Of a stretch of 59,931 bases of DNA, positions 35,042 to 43,496 are shown piece by piece (position 1 is the first letter of the stretch; each line of letters starts with the position of its first letter). The stretch covers positions 1 to 59,931 of the forward strand of contig CAJUFH010000013.1 in NCBI GenBank assembly GCA_910585755.1. Reading direction: 5' to 3'. The notes below the pieces were generated by a model that worked only from the letters and a program-made list of their open reading frames with translations, did not search any database and was not told the DNA's origin. This DNA comes from an uncultured Muribaculaceae bacterium (GTDB lineage Bacteria; Bacteroidota; Bacteroidia; Bacteroidales; Muribaculaceae). The position numbers and the translations under genes were made by a program.

Positions 35042-35719
35042 ATGAAGAGCACGTTAGACGTTTTGCTCAGTCTCCAACTGTTCAGCGGGGCAAGCACACA
35101 GAAAATCCAGCAAATTGTTGGGAAACACAAGTTTCACTTTCTGAAATATACCGACGGAGAACAAATGATCGCCGCCGGAGACCCGTGTACCCATCTCCGG
35201 TTCGTCATCTCCGGCCAGGTGAGAAGTGCCATTGAAAGCCAGGACGGCCGCATAAAGGTCTCGCAGACCATTTCCTCCCCCAACGTGATTGCCCCGGATT
35301 TCTTTTTCGGCCGCACGACTACCTACCCCTGTTCCGTGAAAGCACTCGGAACAGCAGGAATGGTTGACATCGAAAAAAGCGAATACTTGAAAATAATCGA
35401 AAGCGACCCGGTATTCCTGTTCAATTTCCTGAATCTTCTTTCGGTCGACGCGCAACAGGGATTACAGGGAGTGATGTGCCTTACGTCAGGCGACCTGCGC
35501 AAACGCATAGCCTACTGGATTCTCGCCCTTACTCAGAGAGGGGGCACCGATATAGAAATGGAATGTAAGCAGCGCGACCTCTACACTGTTTTCGGCGTCC
35601 CCCGCCAATCCCTGATTGCGGCCCTTACCGATATGCGGCTTAACGGAGCCATTACTTTCTCGCCCGGTTTAATCAAGGTCGAATCACGGGAAGAGTTGGT
35701 CAAAATGCTGGAAGAATAG
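35042..35719 (+). CDS. Crp/Fnr-family transcriptional regulator
   Basis: 225-residue regulator. The cyclic-nucleotide-binding-like jelly roll covers about residues 10-125 (YTDGEQMIAAGDPCTHLRFVISGQVR). The dimer helix is about 130-155, and the C-terminal helix-turn-helix has RDLYTVFGVPRQSLIAALTDM (about 180-200) followed by a wing. There is no Cys cluster for iron-sulfur binding, so it is not an Fnr-type oxygen sensor. The ligand is unknown. I chose the ATG at 35042; the frame is open 23 codons more without family resemblance. It is transcribed alone and is followed by an AT-rich region and the candidate small RNA. Confidence 0.88.
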   Translation: MKSTLDVLLSLQLFSGASTQKIQQIVGKHKFHFLKYTDGEQMIAAGDPCTHLRFVISGQVRSAIESQDGRIKVSQTISSPNVIAPDFFFGRTTTYPCSVKALGTAGMVDIEKSEYLKIIESDPVFLFNFLNLLSVDAQQGLQGVMCLTSGDLRKRIAYWILALTQRGGTDIEMECKQRDLYTVFGVPRQSLIAALTDMRLNGAITFSPGLIKVESREELVKMLEE

Positions 35720-35870
35720 CCATATTATCGCCAGAATGATGCTATATTTGGTTATAACACTATCTATATTATTAGCTTTTCAAATATCGTTAATACTTTG
35801 TTGTATTGCATTTTAACGACTATATTTTTCTATATATGTCTATATCGAGCAAATATTGGTGCCCGAGGTA
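35720..35870. other. AT-rich gap before the small-RNA promoter
   Basis: About 150 bases, very rich in A and T compared with the genome, without any open frame of note. It holds a lone TATATTTG (35743-35750) with no -33 partner. It may act as an upstream element for the promoter at 35871-35902. Confidence 0.4.
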
Positions 35871-35902
35871 GTTGACAAAGCCTCCGCGGCGCGCTAACTT
35901 TG
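35871..35902 (+). promoter_or_regulatory. Strong promoter of the candidate RNA / OmpA leader
   Basis: GTTG at 35871-35874 (consensus TTTG), 20-base spacer, exact TAACTTTG at 35895-35902. The expected start is near 35909, which is 386 bases before the ompA-family ATG. Confidence 0.7.
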
Positions 35903-35908
35903 CAACCG

Positions 35909-36148
35909 AAAACAAAACGGAAGCGCCGGGAAACCGGCCTCCGCAACAGACATGATTGGATTAAAGACAAAAGGATTTGTTTGATTTAAGGAATTAGTTT
36001 TTAGGGTTAGTATTAAAAATCAGATTGTGCTCAATGAAGCACCAATGTTATTAATCGTGTTTTATGTTAGGTTTGTTACCCGGCAGTAGCGACAGATTAC
36101 ACCGGGAAAAGAACAAAGGGCGCTCTGGGAAGAGTGCCCTTTTCTTTT
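35909..36148 (+). ncRNA. Candidate structured small RNA or OmpA leader attenuator
   Basis: A promoter with an exact -7 box and an intrinsic terminator bound a segment of about 240 bases with no gene. Visible hairpins: GCCGG-GAAA-CCGGC at 35925-35938 (a GNRA loop), a bulged ATTGTGCT/AGCACCAAT hairpin at 36024-36046, CCCGG/CCGGG at 36079-36106, and the terminator. A nine-to-ten-codon frame (MIGLKTKGFV, 35952) could be a leader peptide but has no proven ribosome site. It does not match the features I know of tmRNA, SRP RNA, RNase P RNA or 6S RNA (its ends do not pair). It could be a free small RNA or a regulated leader of the porin gene. Confidence 0.5.
36115..36148 (+). terminator. Intrinsic terminator of the candidate RNA
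   Basis: AAAGGGCGCTCT pairs with AGAGTGCCCTTT (12 pairs, one G-T), loop GGGA, then TCTTTT. This is a textbook terminator but lies about 150 bases before, not after, a gene. Confidence 0.75.
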
Positions 36149-36294
36149 GAACAAACAAAACGCAAAGGATGTTATTCAGTCAAAAGGCAGCTTAGTTACG
36201 AGGGTTAATAATTAAGATGTATCAGCTCATACACCCTGCACGGCTACTTTTTATGAGAGAAACTAATGATTTGTAAACTTAATTGCTCAAAGAA

Positions 36295-37509
36295 ATGAAA
36301 AGAAATCTTCTTTACGTTGCAGCTACGTGTGCTTGCGGTCTTTTCGCTACCGCAACAGCTAACGCCCAAGAAGCAGTAGTAGTCGAGGAAGAGTCTGTAA
36401 GCGTGGTAGATGTAGCAAACTGCAAGACCCATTACAGCGTCGACAAAGGTGACAACTGGTTTATCCAGTTAGGCGCGGGTATCGATGTTCCCGTATTCGA
36501 GAACGAGCTCGCGGGAGGCAAGGATCCCAAACGCCACATCACCGCGACCTACAACCTCGGCGTAGGCCGATGGTTCTCCCCCTATCTCGGATTCCGCCTG
36601 AGCGCGTACTACGGCGCCTGGCACTGGGATAACGTGAACTTCTCGAAGGCCCAGATGGCAAACCTGAACCTTGACTTCATGTGGGATATGTGCAACTCGC
36701 TCGGCGGAGTGAACGCCAGCCGTCCCGTAAGCGTAATTCCGTTCGTCGGTCTCGGCGGTACCTACGTATGGGACATCAAGAGCGAGGGACGCAATATAAT
36801 GAAGAAGGACGGCGGGACCCGCTCGCGCGAATGGCTCCTCCCCGTATCGGCCGGTATCCAGTTCCGCTTCCGTCTCTGCCGTTATGTTGACTTCTTCCTC
36901 GAAGGCCGCGCCTCGTTCTACGGCGACAACGCCAACGGATGCGCCTACGACAAGTCCATCGACATCAACGTACAGGCAATCGGCGGCTTCTCATTCAACC
37001 TCGGCGGCGTGAACTACAACGCTTACAACGAGTGCAAGGACCTGGCTTACATCAACTCGCTCAACAACCAGGTTAACGGTCTCCGCGGCGAACTCGCAGC
37101 GACTGCGGCAGCCCTCGCGGCAGCACAGGCTCAGCTCCCCTGCCCCGAAGTCAAGGAATCTCCCGCTCCCGCAAAGGTTTACGCTCCTATGATGTCGACC
37201 GTCCGCTTCACAATCAACTCCGCGAAGATTTCCGACGAGGAGATGGTCAACGTCTACAACACCGCCGAATACCTCAAGAGCAATCCTGACGTGAACGTAG
37301 TAATCAAGGGCTACGCCGACAAGGACACCGGTACTGCCGAGTACAACCAGGAACTCTCCGGCCGCCGCGCCCAGGCTGTCTACGACACCCTCACCAAGAC
37401 CTACGGCATCAACTCCAACCGTCTGAGCATCGACGCCGAGGGCAGCGCTACCCAGCCTTACGACACCAATGACTGGAACCGTATCGTAATCTTCGTGCCC
37501 GGTAACTGA
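36295..37509 (+). CDS. OmpA-family outer membrane protein
   Basis: 404-residue outer membrane protein. A signal peptide (about 1-24) ends at ANA-QEA. Residues 45-245 are an amphipathic beta-barrel domain with repeated aromatic-ended strands. A short coiled stretch (about 250-280, LNNQVNGLRGELAATAAALAAA) links to the C-terminal OmpA domain (about 300-404), with IKGYADKDTGTAEYNQELSGRRA, which binds peptidoglycan. Such proteins anchor the outer membrane and are among the most abundant in Bacteroides. The ATG at 36295 gives a good signal peptide. Codon choice is strongly biased to C-ending codons, in keeping with high expression. It ends before a strong terminator. Confidence 0.9.
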   Translation: MKRNLLYVAATCACGLFATATANAQEAVVVEEESVSVVDVANCKTHYSVDKGDNWFIQLGAGIDVPVFENELAGGKDPKRHITATYNLGVGRWFSPYLGFRLSAYYGAWHWDNVNFSKAQMANLNLDFMWDMCNSLGGVNASRPVSVIPFVGLGGTYVWDIKSEGRNIMKKDGGTRSREWLLPVSAGIQFRFRLCRYVDFFLEGRASFYGDNANGCAYDKSIDINVQAIGGFSFNLGGVNYNAYNECKDLAYINSLNNQVNGLRGELAATAAALAAAQAQLPCPEVKESPAPAKVYAPMMSTVRFTINSAKISDEEMVNVYNTAEYLKSNPDVNVVIKGYADKDTGTAEYNQELSGRRAQAVYDTLTKTYGINSNRLSIDAEGSATQPYDTNDWNRIVIFVPGN

Positions 37510-37568
37510 TAATCTTCATAGAAAACCTGAAAAAGGTAACTAAGCACTATTGCTCTCAATAACCCGGA

Positions 37569-37593
37569 GCCGCGCCCCCAACCAGGGCGCGGC
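37569..37593 (+). terminator. Terminator of the OmpA-family gene
   Basis: GCCGCGCCC and GGGCGCGGC form nine G-C pairs with a seven-base loop, followed by TTTTATTTTAT. Strong intrinsic terminator. Confidence 0.85.
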
Positions 37594-37650
37594 TTTTATT
37601 TTATGGCGAATGAATGTAATTGGGGAATTTTGGCGTAAATTCGCGGTGAA

Positions 37651-38757
37651 ATGAAAAGTTACAGACTCGAATTCGATGGTTTGAAGCCGGCGCTCGACAT
37701 CCCGTCCGACGGCTCGCCAGTCATAATAGCCGGCCCCTGCGGGGCTGAATCCCGCGAACAGGTCGTGGAGACCGCCGAAGCGCTCGCCGGAGCCGGGATA
37801 AACGTGTTCCGCTGCGGGCTCTGGAAACCTCGCACAATGCCCGGATGCTTCGAGGGGGTCGGCGAGACCGGCCTCCCATGGCTCGTTGAGGCAGGAAAAC
37901 GCACCGGGATGCTCACAGCGACTGAAGTAGCCACTCCGGCCCACCTGCGGGCAGCCCTCGACGCGGGGATTGACATTCTTTGGATCGGCGCGCGCACGAC
38001 TGTAAACCCGTTTCTCGTCCAGGAAATCGCCGACGAGGCATCTATATATGTAGCCAACGGGCGCGATGTGAGGTTCCTCGTAAAAAACCCCGTCAATCCC
38101 GACGTAGACCTGTGGATAGGCGCCATACAAAGGCTATACAACGCTGGAGTGCGCCGTATCTCCGCCGTCCACCGCGGCTTTTCAGCCTATGGGGCAAAGA
38201 GTTACCGCAATCCGCCGCAATGGCCCGTGCCCGTCGAACTCGGCCGCAGAATAAAAGGAATCCAGATTCTTTGCGACCCGAGCCATATCGGGGGAAAAAG
38301 GGAACTCGTGGAACCTCTCGCCAAAGAGGCGTTACGGATGGGGTTCGACGGGCTTATTATCGAAAGCCACCGCGACCCCGACGCTGCCCTCAGCGACGCG
38401 CGACAGCAGCTCACCCCCGCGGCCCTCTCCGCAATTCTCGGCCGACTACGCAAGACCCAGGCCTCGAATACGTCTGACTCAGGCAACGACTCCGCCGAGC
38501 TATCGGCGCTCCGCGAGCAAATCGACCGCGTCGATGACTCTCTGATGGAACTTTTGTCGCAGCGTATGGGCATCGCCCGCGCCATCGGGGAGCTGAAAGA
38601 GCGCAACAATATGCCGGTACTGCAGCCCGAACGCTACGACTCACTGATTACCGGCCGGGTAAACACTGCCGAAGCCCTGGGCCTCAGTCCCGACTTCGTC
38701 AGGAAACTCCTGGGGGTAATCCACGAGGAGTCGCTCCGCCAGCAGCTCCATAAATAA
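37651..38757 (+). CDS. Bifunctional DAHP synthase / chorismate mutase
   Basis: Joins the first step of the shikimate pathway (DAHP synthase, KdsA-like type) with the first step of phenylalanine and tyrosine synthesis (chorismate mutase). The 368-residue chain shows AGPCGAES (about 28-35), WKPRTMPGCFEGVG, GARTTVNPFL, VKNPVNPDVDLWIGA and DPSHIGGKR in the first 265 residues. A Ser-rich linker follows, then a type II chorismate mutase (about 285-368, LREQIDRVDDSLMELLSQRM). The fusion is usual in Bacteroidetes and allows feedback by the mutase end products. The metal ligands Cys (AGPCG) and Glu/Asp are in place. It is transcribed alone. Confidence 0.92.
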   Translation: MKSYRLEFDGLKPALDIPSDGSPVIIAGPCGAESREQVVETAEALAGAGINVFRCGLWKPRTMPGCFEGVGETGLPWLVEAGKRTGMLTATEVATPAHLRAALDAGIDILWIGARTTVNPFLVQEIADEASIYVANGRDVRFLVKNPVNPDVDLWIGAIQRLYNAGVRRISAVHRGFSAYGAKSYRNPPQWPVPVELGRRIKGIQILCDPSHIGGKRELVEPLAKEALRMGFDGLIIESHRDPDAALSDARQQLTPAALSAILGRLRKTQASNTSDSGNDSAELSALREQIDRVDDSLMELLSQRMGIARAIGELKERNNMPVLQPERYDSLITGRVNTAEALGLSPDFVRKLLGVIHEESLRQQLHK

Positions 38758-38819
38758 TTCTCGGCTGGTCTAATTCATAGTTGAATTGCCGCCAAGCGGA
38801 CCAAGTCCCGGAAAATTCG

Positions 38820-38827
38820 TATATTTG
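38820..38827 (+). promoter_or_regulatory. Likely -7 box of the HU operon
   Basis: Exact TATATTTG, 20 bases before the HU-family ATG. No TTTG at the right spacing, so the -33 part is not supported. Confidence 0.45.
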
Positions 38828-38847
38828 TCGGAATAAACGACGTAAAG

Positions 38848-39132
38848 ATGGAAAACAAGTCATTTCTTGCTGCGGTGGCACAACGCGCCGCGATTGACAA
38901 TCCCCTGGCATCCAAGCTGACAGAAGCGTTGTCGGCAATCATAGCCGAAAGTGCGGCCAACTACTGCCGGGTGGCTATTCCCGGCTTCGGCACATTCGCC
39001 GGGACCAAGCGCGACGAGGAGATTGTCGAAAACCCGCAAACCGGGAAAATGCTGCTTATGCCTCCATCCTTGCGCCTTGAATTTTTCCCCTCCTCTATGC
39101 TGAAAAAAGCGATGAAAGGGGGTGCGTTATGA
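38848..39132 (+). CDS. HU-family DNA-binding protein
   Basis: 94-residue histone-like protein. The N-terminal helices (FLAAVAQRAAIDNPLASKLTEAL) and the beta-arm core with VAIPGFGTF fit the HU/IHF family; the arm tip is PQTGKMLLMPPS, with the conserved Pro. The sequence is divergent from the main HU of Bacteroides. Its stop overlaps the start of the next gene (ATGA), so it is coupled to the HU-LysM membrane protein and may form a heterodimer with its HU domain (inference). Confidence 0.85.
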   Translation: MENKSFLAAVAQRAAIDNPLASKLTEALSAIIAESAANYCRVAIPGFGTFAGTKRDEEIVENPQTGKMLLMPPSLRLEFFPSSMLKKAMKGGAL

Positions 39133-40310
39133 GCGATAACGTCCTTATTCCTAACGCTATGCCACTCCCGGCCCTGGTTGCCGCGCTCGCGGAGAGATGC
39201 GGTGTCGGCGAAAACATCGCCGAAGCCTATGTGTCAGCCTTGACGGAAACCGTCGTCAACGCCCTGCGCTCCGACAGCATCGTGAAAATAAAAGGCATAG
39301 GCATTTTCCGAAGCGACCGCACAGGCAACATAACTTTCGAAGCGGACGCAACGCTGGCCGACTTAATCAACGCCCCGTTCTCTATTTTCGAGCCTGTTGA
39401 GATTGACGGCACGGAATTTGAGGCTGAAACAATTCAGGCTGAAACCGAGGTCGCATCCGCGCCGGAACCGCCCATTCTGCCCGCAATCCCCGCCGGAGAG
39501 GAGCAGATCGCGGAAAAGGACGACACTCCTGAAGAAACGGAGAACTCCGGGGAAAAGCCGCTTGGCGAAACCAAGGAGGAAGAGCTGATTGTCGAACCCA
39601 GGGAGGAAGAGCCTGTTATCGAATCCGAGGAGGAACCGATTGCCTCAGAAGACAATTCCGAAGAGCCTCCAGCAACATCTGAAGAATTGAATGCCGAACC
39701 GGAAGAATATCCTGCCGAACCGGAGGCTACTTATGCGCCCGAGCCGCGAGTGGTAAAGGTGGTGGTGCGCGAGCACCCCTGGCTCACAGGGATTCTCGCC
39801 GGTATCGCCGGCATACTTATCGGCCTGGTAGCCGGGTATTTCCTCTATCCTCACTTAAACCTTAACGGGGTCCGGAATGTTGAATTAACAGCCGGGAATG
39901 TCAACCTGACAGAAGATCCCGCTTTGCGAGAGAGCGAAAGCGAGCCCGGCGCCGATGCTGATTCAATCGCAACGGAACAGGAGCGTGTCGTCGAAACCGC
40001 TGACTCAACCGTGCGGCCGGACGACATGACAGAAGCCGCTGCACCGGCAACAACCGCTCCTGTTATCTACGACACTATCCGCGGCAACCGCTATCTGACG
40101 ACAATGGCCCGTCAGCATTACGGGCGCAAGATATTCTGGGTCTACATCTACGAAGAAAACAAATCCGTCATCTCAGACCCCGACAACATCGCCCCGAACA
40201 CGATCGTAGTCATCCCTCCGGCGGAAAAATACGGCATCAAGGCAGGAGACAAAATATCGGAGCAAGCCGCAGAGCGAAAGGCAGTTGAAATTATAGGCGA
40301 TAACAGCTAA
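39129..40310 (+). CDS. HU-like domain, transmembrane helix and LysM domain protein
   Basis: 393 residues with an unusual order. Residues 5-100 are HU-like (LPALVAALAERCGVGENIAEAYVSAL, VKIKGIGIF). Residues 100-210 are acidic, rich in E and P, probably disordered. One membrane helix (about 218-240, GILAGIAGILIGLVAGYFLY) follows, then another acidic linker and a LysM-like domain (about 312-365, GNRYLTTMARQHYGRKIFWVYIYEEN, PNTIVVIP). The simplest topology has the HU part in the cytoplasm and the LysM part bound to peptidoglycan, so the protein could tie the chromosome to the cell wall. It overlaps the HU gene by 4 bases. Similar proteins exist in Bacteroidales; function is not known to me. Confidence 0.8.
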   Translation: MSDNVLIPNAMPLPALVAALAERCGVGENIAEAYVSALTETVVNALRSDSIVKIKGIGIFRSDRTGNITFEADATLADLINAPFSIFEPVEIDGTEFEAETIQAETEVASAPEPPILPAIPAGEEQIAEKDDTPEETENSGEKPLGETKEEELIVEPREEEPVIESEEEPIASEDNSEEPPATSEELNAEPEEYPAEPEATYAPEPRVVKVVVREHPWLTGILAGIAGILIGLVAGYFLYPHLNLNGVRNVELTAGNVNLTEDPALRESESEPGADADSIATEQERVVETADSTVRPDDMTEAAAPATTAPVIYDTIRGNRYLTTMARQHYGRKIFWVYIYEENKSVISDPDNIAPNTIVVIPPAEKYGIKAGDKISEQAAERKAVEIIGDNS

Positions 40311-40391
40311 AAATGCTTAAATCTTAATAGTGGTTCATACTTGATAGACAAAATTAACAATTCGTTTTAACGTTTTAGCAGGCTAAATCCA

Positions 40392-40399
40392 TACTTTTG
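40392..40399 (+). promoter_or_regulatory. Likely -7 box of the bat operon
   Basis: Exact TACTTTTG. The -33 region is T-rich (TTTT at 40365-40368, 23 bases away) but not a clean match. The leader to the moxR ATG would be about 120 bases. Confidence 0.5.
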
Positions 40400-40525
40400 C
40401 ATCACCGATCGGACGCGGCAGACTCTCTCCTCCAACGTCAGCAATGAAACCAAAGGAGTCAGCCGCCCGTTCATCACATCCGAAAAACAGAAAATACAGA
40501 ATACCCAACACAAAGAAACCATTTT

Positions 40526-41521
40526 ATGAGTGACTCGGTAAACATCAGAGAGTTAAACGACCTGGTTGCAAGCAAGAACAACTTCGTCAACCTTATCACG
40601 CGGGGTATGGACCAGACCATCGTCGGCCAGAAGCACCTCGTTGAGTCGCTGCTCATAGCTCTGCTTTCCAACGGCCACGTCCTGCTGGAAGGTGTCCCCG
40701 GTCTGGCAAAAACCCTCGCCATCAAGACCCTCGCCCAGCTTATCGACGCGAAATACAGCCGCATACAGTTTACCCCGGACCTTCTCCCGGCCGACGTAAT
40801 CGGCACAATGGTCTACAGCGTCAAGTCGGAACAGTTCCAGATCAAGCGCGGACCTATATTCGCCAACTTCGTGCTGGCCGACGAAATCAACCGCGCACCC
40901 GCAAAAGTGCAGTCAGCCCTTCTCGAGGCGATGCAGGAGCGGCAGGTAACCATCGGCGACAAGACATTCGGCCTCGACGAGCCCTTCCTCGTAATGGCCA
41001 CCCAGAACCCTATCGAGCAGGAAGGCACCTATTCCCTCCCCGAGGCGCAGGTCGACCGCTTCCTCCTCAAAGTCGTGATTGGCTACCCCAGCCGCGAGGA
41101 GGAGAAGCTGATTATCCGCCAGAATATCTCCAACCAGAAAACCGAGGTACGCCCGCTTCTCAAGCCCGAGGAAATCATCGAGGCACAGAAGATTGTCGAG
41201 CAAATCTATATCGACGAGAAAATCGAGCGTTACATCGTCGACATCGTCTTCGCGACCCGCTTCCCCGCCGACTACGGCCTGGCCGACCTCCAGAGCATCA
41301 TCGCGTTCGGAGCATCGCCCCGCGCATCGATCTCCCTGGCCCGCGCAGCCCGCTCCTACGCCTTCCTGCGTCAGCGCGGCTACGTCATCCCCGAGGATGT
41401 CCGCGCCGTGTGCCACGACGTCCTCCGCCACCGCATCGGCCTGACCTACGAGGCTGAAGCCAACAACATCACCTCCGACGAGATAATCTCTGAAATCCTC
41501 GACAAGGTAGTCGTACCCTGA
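40526..41521 (+). CDS. moxR: MoxR-family AAA+ ATPase
   Basis: Chaperone-like ATPase that works with VWA-domain proteins. The 331-residue protein has Walker A GVPGLAKT (about 56-63), Walker B FVLADEINRAPAKVQSALLEAM, sensor motif ATQNPIEQEGTYSLPEAQVDRF, and a C-terminal lid (about 240-331). It is the first gene of a run of eight on one strand that ends with batE. In Bacteroides the same order was described as the aerotolerance operon. MoxR probably drives assembly or activation of the Bat membrane complex. Confidence 0.93.
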   Translation: MSDSVNIRELNDLVASKNNFVNLITRGMDQTIVGQKHLVESLLIALLSNGHVLLEGVPGLAKTLAIKTLAQLIDAKYSRIQFTPDLLPADVIGTMVYSVKSEQFQIKRGPIFANFVLADEINRAPAKVQSALLEAMQERQVTIGDKTFGLDEPFLVMATQNPIEQEGTYSLPEAQVDRFLLKVVIGYPSREEEKLIIRQNISNQKTEVRPLLKPEEIIEAQKIVEQIYIDEKIERYIVDIVFATRFPADYGLADLQSIIAFGASPRASISLARAARSYAFLRQRGYVIPEDVRAVCHDVLRHRIGLTYEAEANNITSDEIISEILDKVVVP

Positions 41522-41544
41522 TTCCGCTGTTATCCGAAAACCCT

Positions 41545-42411
41545 ATGGATGCCAAAGACCTCCTGAAAAAAGTCAGGAAAATAGAAATCAAGACGCGCGG
41601 CCTCTCGCAGAACATCTTCGCGGGCGAGTATCACTCGGCCTTCAAGGGTCGCGGCATGACTTTCTCCGAGGTCAGGGAATATCAGTACGGCGACGACATC
41701 CGCGACATCGACTGGAACGTCACCGCGCGCCACAACCGTCCGTATGTCAAGGTCTACGAAGAGGAACGCGAGCTGACCGTAATGCTCCTTGTCGACGTCA
41801 GCGGCTCGCGGCTTTTCGGTGCCGTCGGGCAGGAGAAACGCGAGATGATTGCCGAAATCGCCGCGACACTTGCCTTCTCGGCGATTCAGAACAACGACAA
41901 AATCGGCGTCATATTCTTCTCCGACAAAATCGAGAAATTCATCCCCCCGAAGAAAGGGCGCAAGCACATCCTCTTCATAATCAGAGAGCTGATTGACTTC
42001 ACGCCGGAAAGCAAGGGGACCGACATCTCGATGGTGCTCCGCTACTTCACCGACGCCCTCAAAAAGCGCTGCACGACGTTCCTTATCTCCGACTTCATCG
42101 ACGGCAACGACTATTACAAGGCCCTGTCGATCGCGTCGAACAAGCACGATGTCTTCGGGGTGCAGGTCTACGACAAACGCGACGCGTCGCTCCCCGACGT
42201 CGGGCTGATGCGCGTCAGCGACCTCGAGACAGGAGCCGACCGATGGGTCGACACCTCCTCTAAAAAGGTCCGCGACGAATACGGGCGCTGGTGGTACGGC
42301 CGCCAACAGACTATGTCGGACACGCTGAAACGCTGCCGGGTAAACTTCTGCTCGATTCCGACCGACGAGGACTACGTCGTAGCGCTGATGGGACTCTTCA
42401 AGCGCCGATAG
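41545..42411 (+). CDS. DUF58 domain protein
   Basis: 288-residue protein. It contains the DUF58 signature around residues 32-60 (SAFKGRGMTFSEVREYQYGDDIRDIDWNVTARHNRPYVK, split over two strands) and a VWA-like fold with the metal-site motif DVSGSR (about 88-93). DUF58 proteins are constant partners of MoxR ATPases. No membrane helix is visible, so it is probably cytoplasmic. It starts 23 bases after moxR. The role in the complex is unknown. Confidence 0.9.
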   Translation: MDAKDLLKKVRKIEIKTRGLSQNIFAGEYHSAFKGRGMTFSEVREYQYGDDIRDIDWNVTARHNRPYVKVYEEERELTVMLLVDVSGSRLFGAVGQEKREMIAEIAATLAFSAIQNNDKIGVIFFSDKIEKFIPPKKGRKHILFIIRELIDFTPESKGTDISMVLRYFTDALKKRCTTFLISDFIDGNDYYKALSIASNKHDVFGVQVYDKRDASLPDVGLMRVSDLETGADRWVDTSSKKVRDEYGRWWYGRQQTMSDTLKRCRVNFCSIPTDEDYVVALMGLFKRR

Positions 42412-42464
42412 CACCCCTAACCTCCAAACAAGAATTATAGCTGACCTACACGCATAAACACCAT

Positions 42465-43493
42465 ATGTCTGGAAACAAACTGACAGCATCAATAATCCTC
42501 GCGCTTGCGTCGGTGCTTTCCGTCGGCCACGCGTCAGCAGCACCCGCCGTGAAAGTCAAGGCAACGATTGACTCAGCCCAGATGCTGATGGGCAACGTCA
42601 CAGCCGTGCGGTTCGACATCGTCGACAAAGCCGGAGCCGCGTCGCAGCTCGTGTTCGATAAAAACGCGATGCCCGCCGAAGTCGAACCGGTCGACTGGGT
42701 CGCCGGAGACACCACTGACCTCGGCAACGGTCTCGTCGAGATAAAACGGGCGCTACTGGTGCAGTCGTTCGATTCCGGGGTCTACACAATCCCCCCGTTC
42801 CTCCTTATCACGGGGCCTGACACTGTCCGCACCAACCCGCTGACGCTGAAAGTAATCCCTGCCGACGTGAGCAAGCTGGAGGATATCCACCCCCTCGCTT
42901 CAACGGCTGAGTTCGAGAGCAAATGGTACGACTTCCTGCCCGACTGGCTGACTGACTACTGGCTCTGGATACTTCTCTCGCTTATCGTTATCGCGGGCGG
43001 TATATGCGCCTACCTGATTCTCACGAAGAAGGTGGCTGTCAACATTCTACCTCAGAAAAAGCGCCTCCCCCCCTACGAAATCGCCATGCAGAAGATGCAG
43101 GCCCTCCGCGAGGCCCAGCTTTGCGAGCACGGACAGGAGAAGGAGTTCTACACCACTCTTATCGACATTCTCCGCGAATACCTGCAATACCGCTTCGGCA
43201 TAAACGCGATGGAAATGACCTCGTCGCAGATTGTCAAGGCCTTATCCAAGAACGACGACACCCGTCTTCCGGGCGAGTATATGAAGAAAGTAGTGGAAAT
43301 CGCCGATTTCGTCAAGTTCGCAAAGGTACGCCCGCTCCCCGACGACAACGTCCGCTCGTTCAACAACGCCATGCGGTTTATCGAAGAGACAAAACCCGCT
43401 CCCGAACCCGATGCAGAAGCCGACGCACCGAAAGCCGGGCCGACAGAGACTCCCGCAAAGAAGGATACTAAAACTGAATCTGTTAACGATTAA
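42465..43493 (+). CDS. DUF4381-like membrane protein of the bat operon
   Basis: 342 residues. A signal peptide (about 1-26, ending ASA-AP) leads a periplasmic beta-rich domain (about 27-155, VKATIDSAQMLMGNVTAVRFD, reminiscent of the BatD N-terminal domain). One membrane helix follows (about 168-190, WILLSLIVIAGGICAYLIL), then a cytoplasmic helical part (about 205-300, with EFYTTLIDILREYLQYRFGINAMEMTSSQ-type sequence). A low-complexity tail rich in P, A, E ends the protein. The cytoplasmic part resembles DUF4381 and is echoed at the end of BatD. It sits between DUF58 and batA, as in Bacteroides. The start is ATG 53 bases after the DUF58 gene. Confidence 0.78.
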   Translation: MSGNKLTASIILALASVLSVGHASAAPAVKVKATIDSAQMLMGNVTAVRFDIVDKAGAASQLVFDKNAMPAEVEPVDWVAGDTTDLGNGLVEIKRALLVQSFDSGVYTIPPFLLITGPDTVRTNPLTLKVIPADVSKLEDIHPLASTAEFESKWYDFLPDWLTDYWLWILLSLIVIAGGICAYLILTKKVAVNILPQKKRLPPYEIAMQKMQALREAQLCEHGQEKEFYTTLIDILREYLQYRFGINAMEMTSSQIVKALSKNDDTRLPGEYMKKVVEIADFVKFAKVRPLPDDNVRSFNNAMRFIEETKPAPEPDAEADAPKAGPTETPAKKDTKTESVND

Positions 43494-43496
43494 GAT

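Noticed and set aside
35909..36148. 6S RNA, tmRNA, SRP RNA or RNase P RNA
   Set aside because: Ends do not pair as in 6S RNA, and I see none of the conserved tmRNA, SRP or RNase P core motifs. Left as an unassigned candidate RNA.
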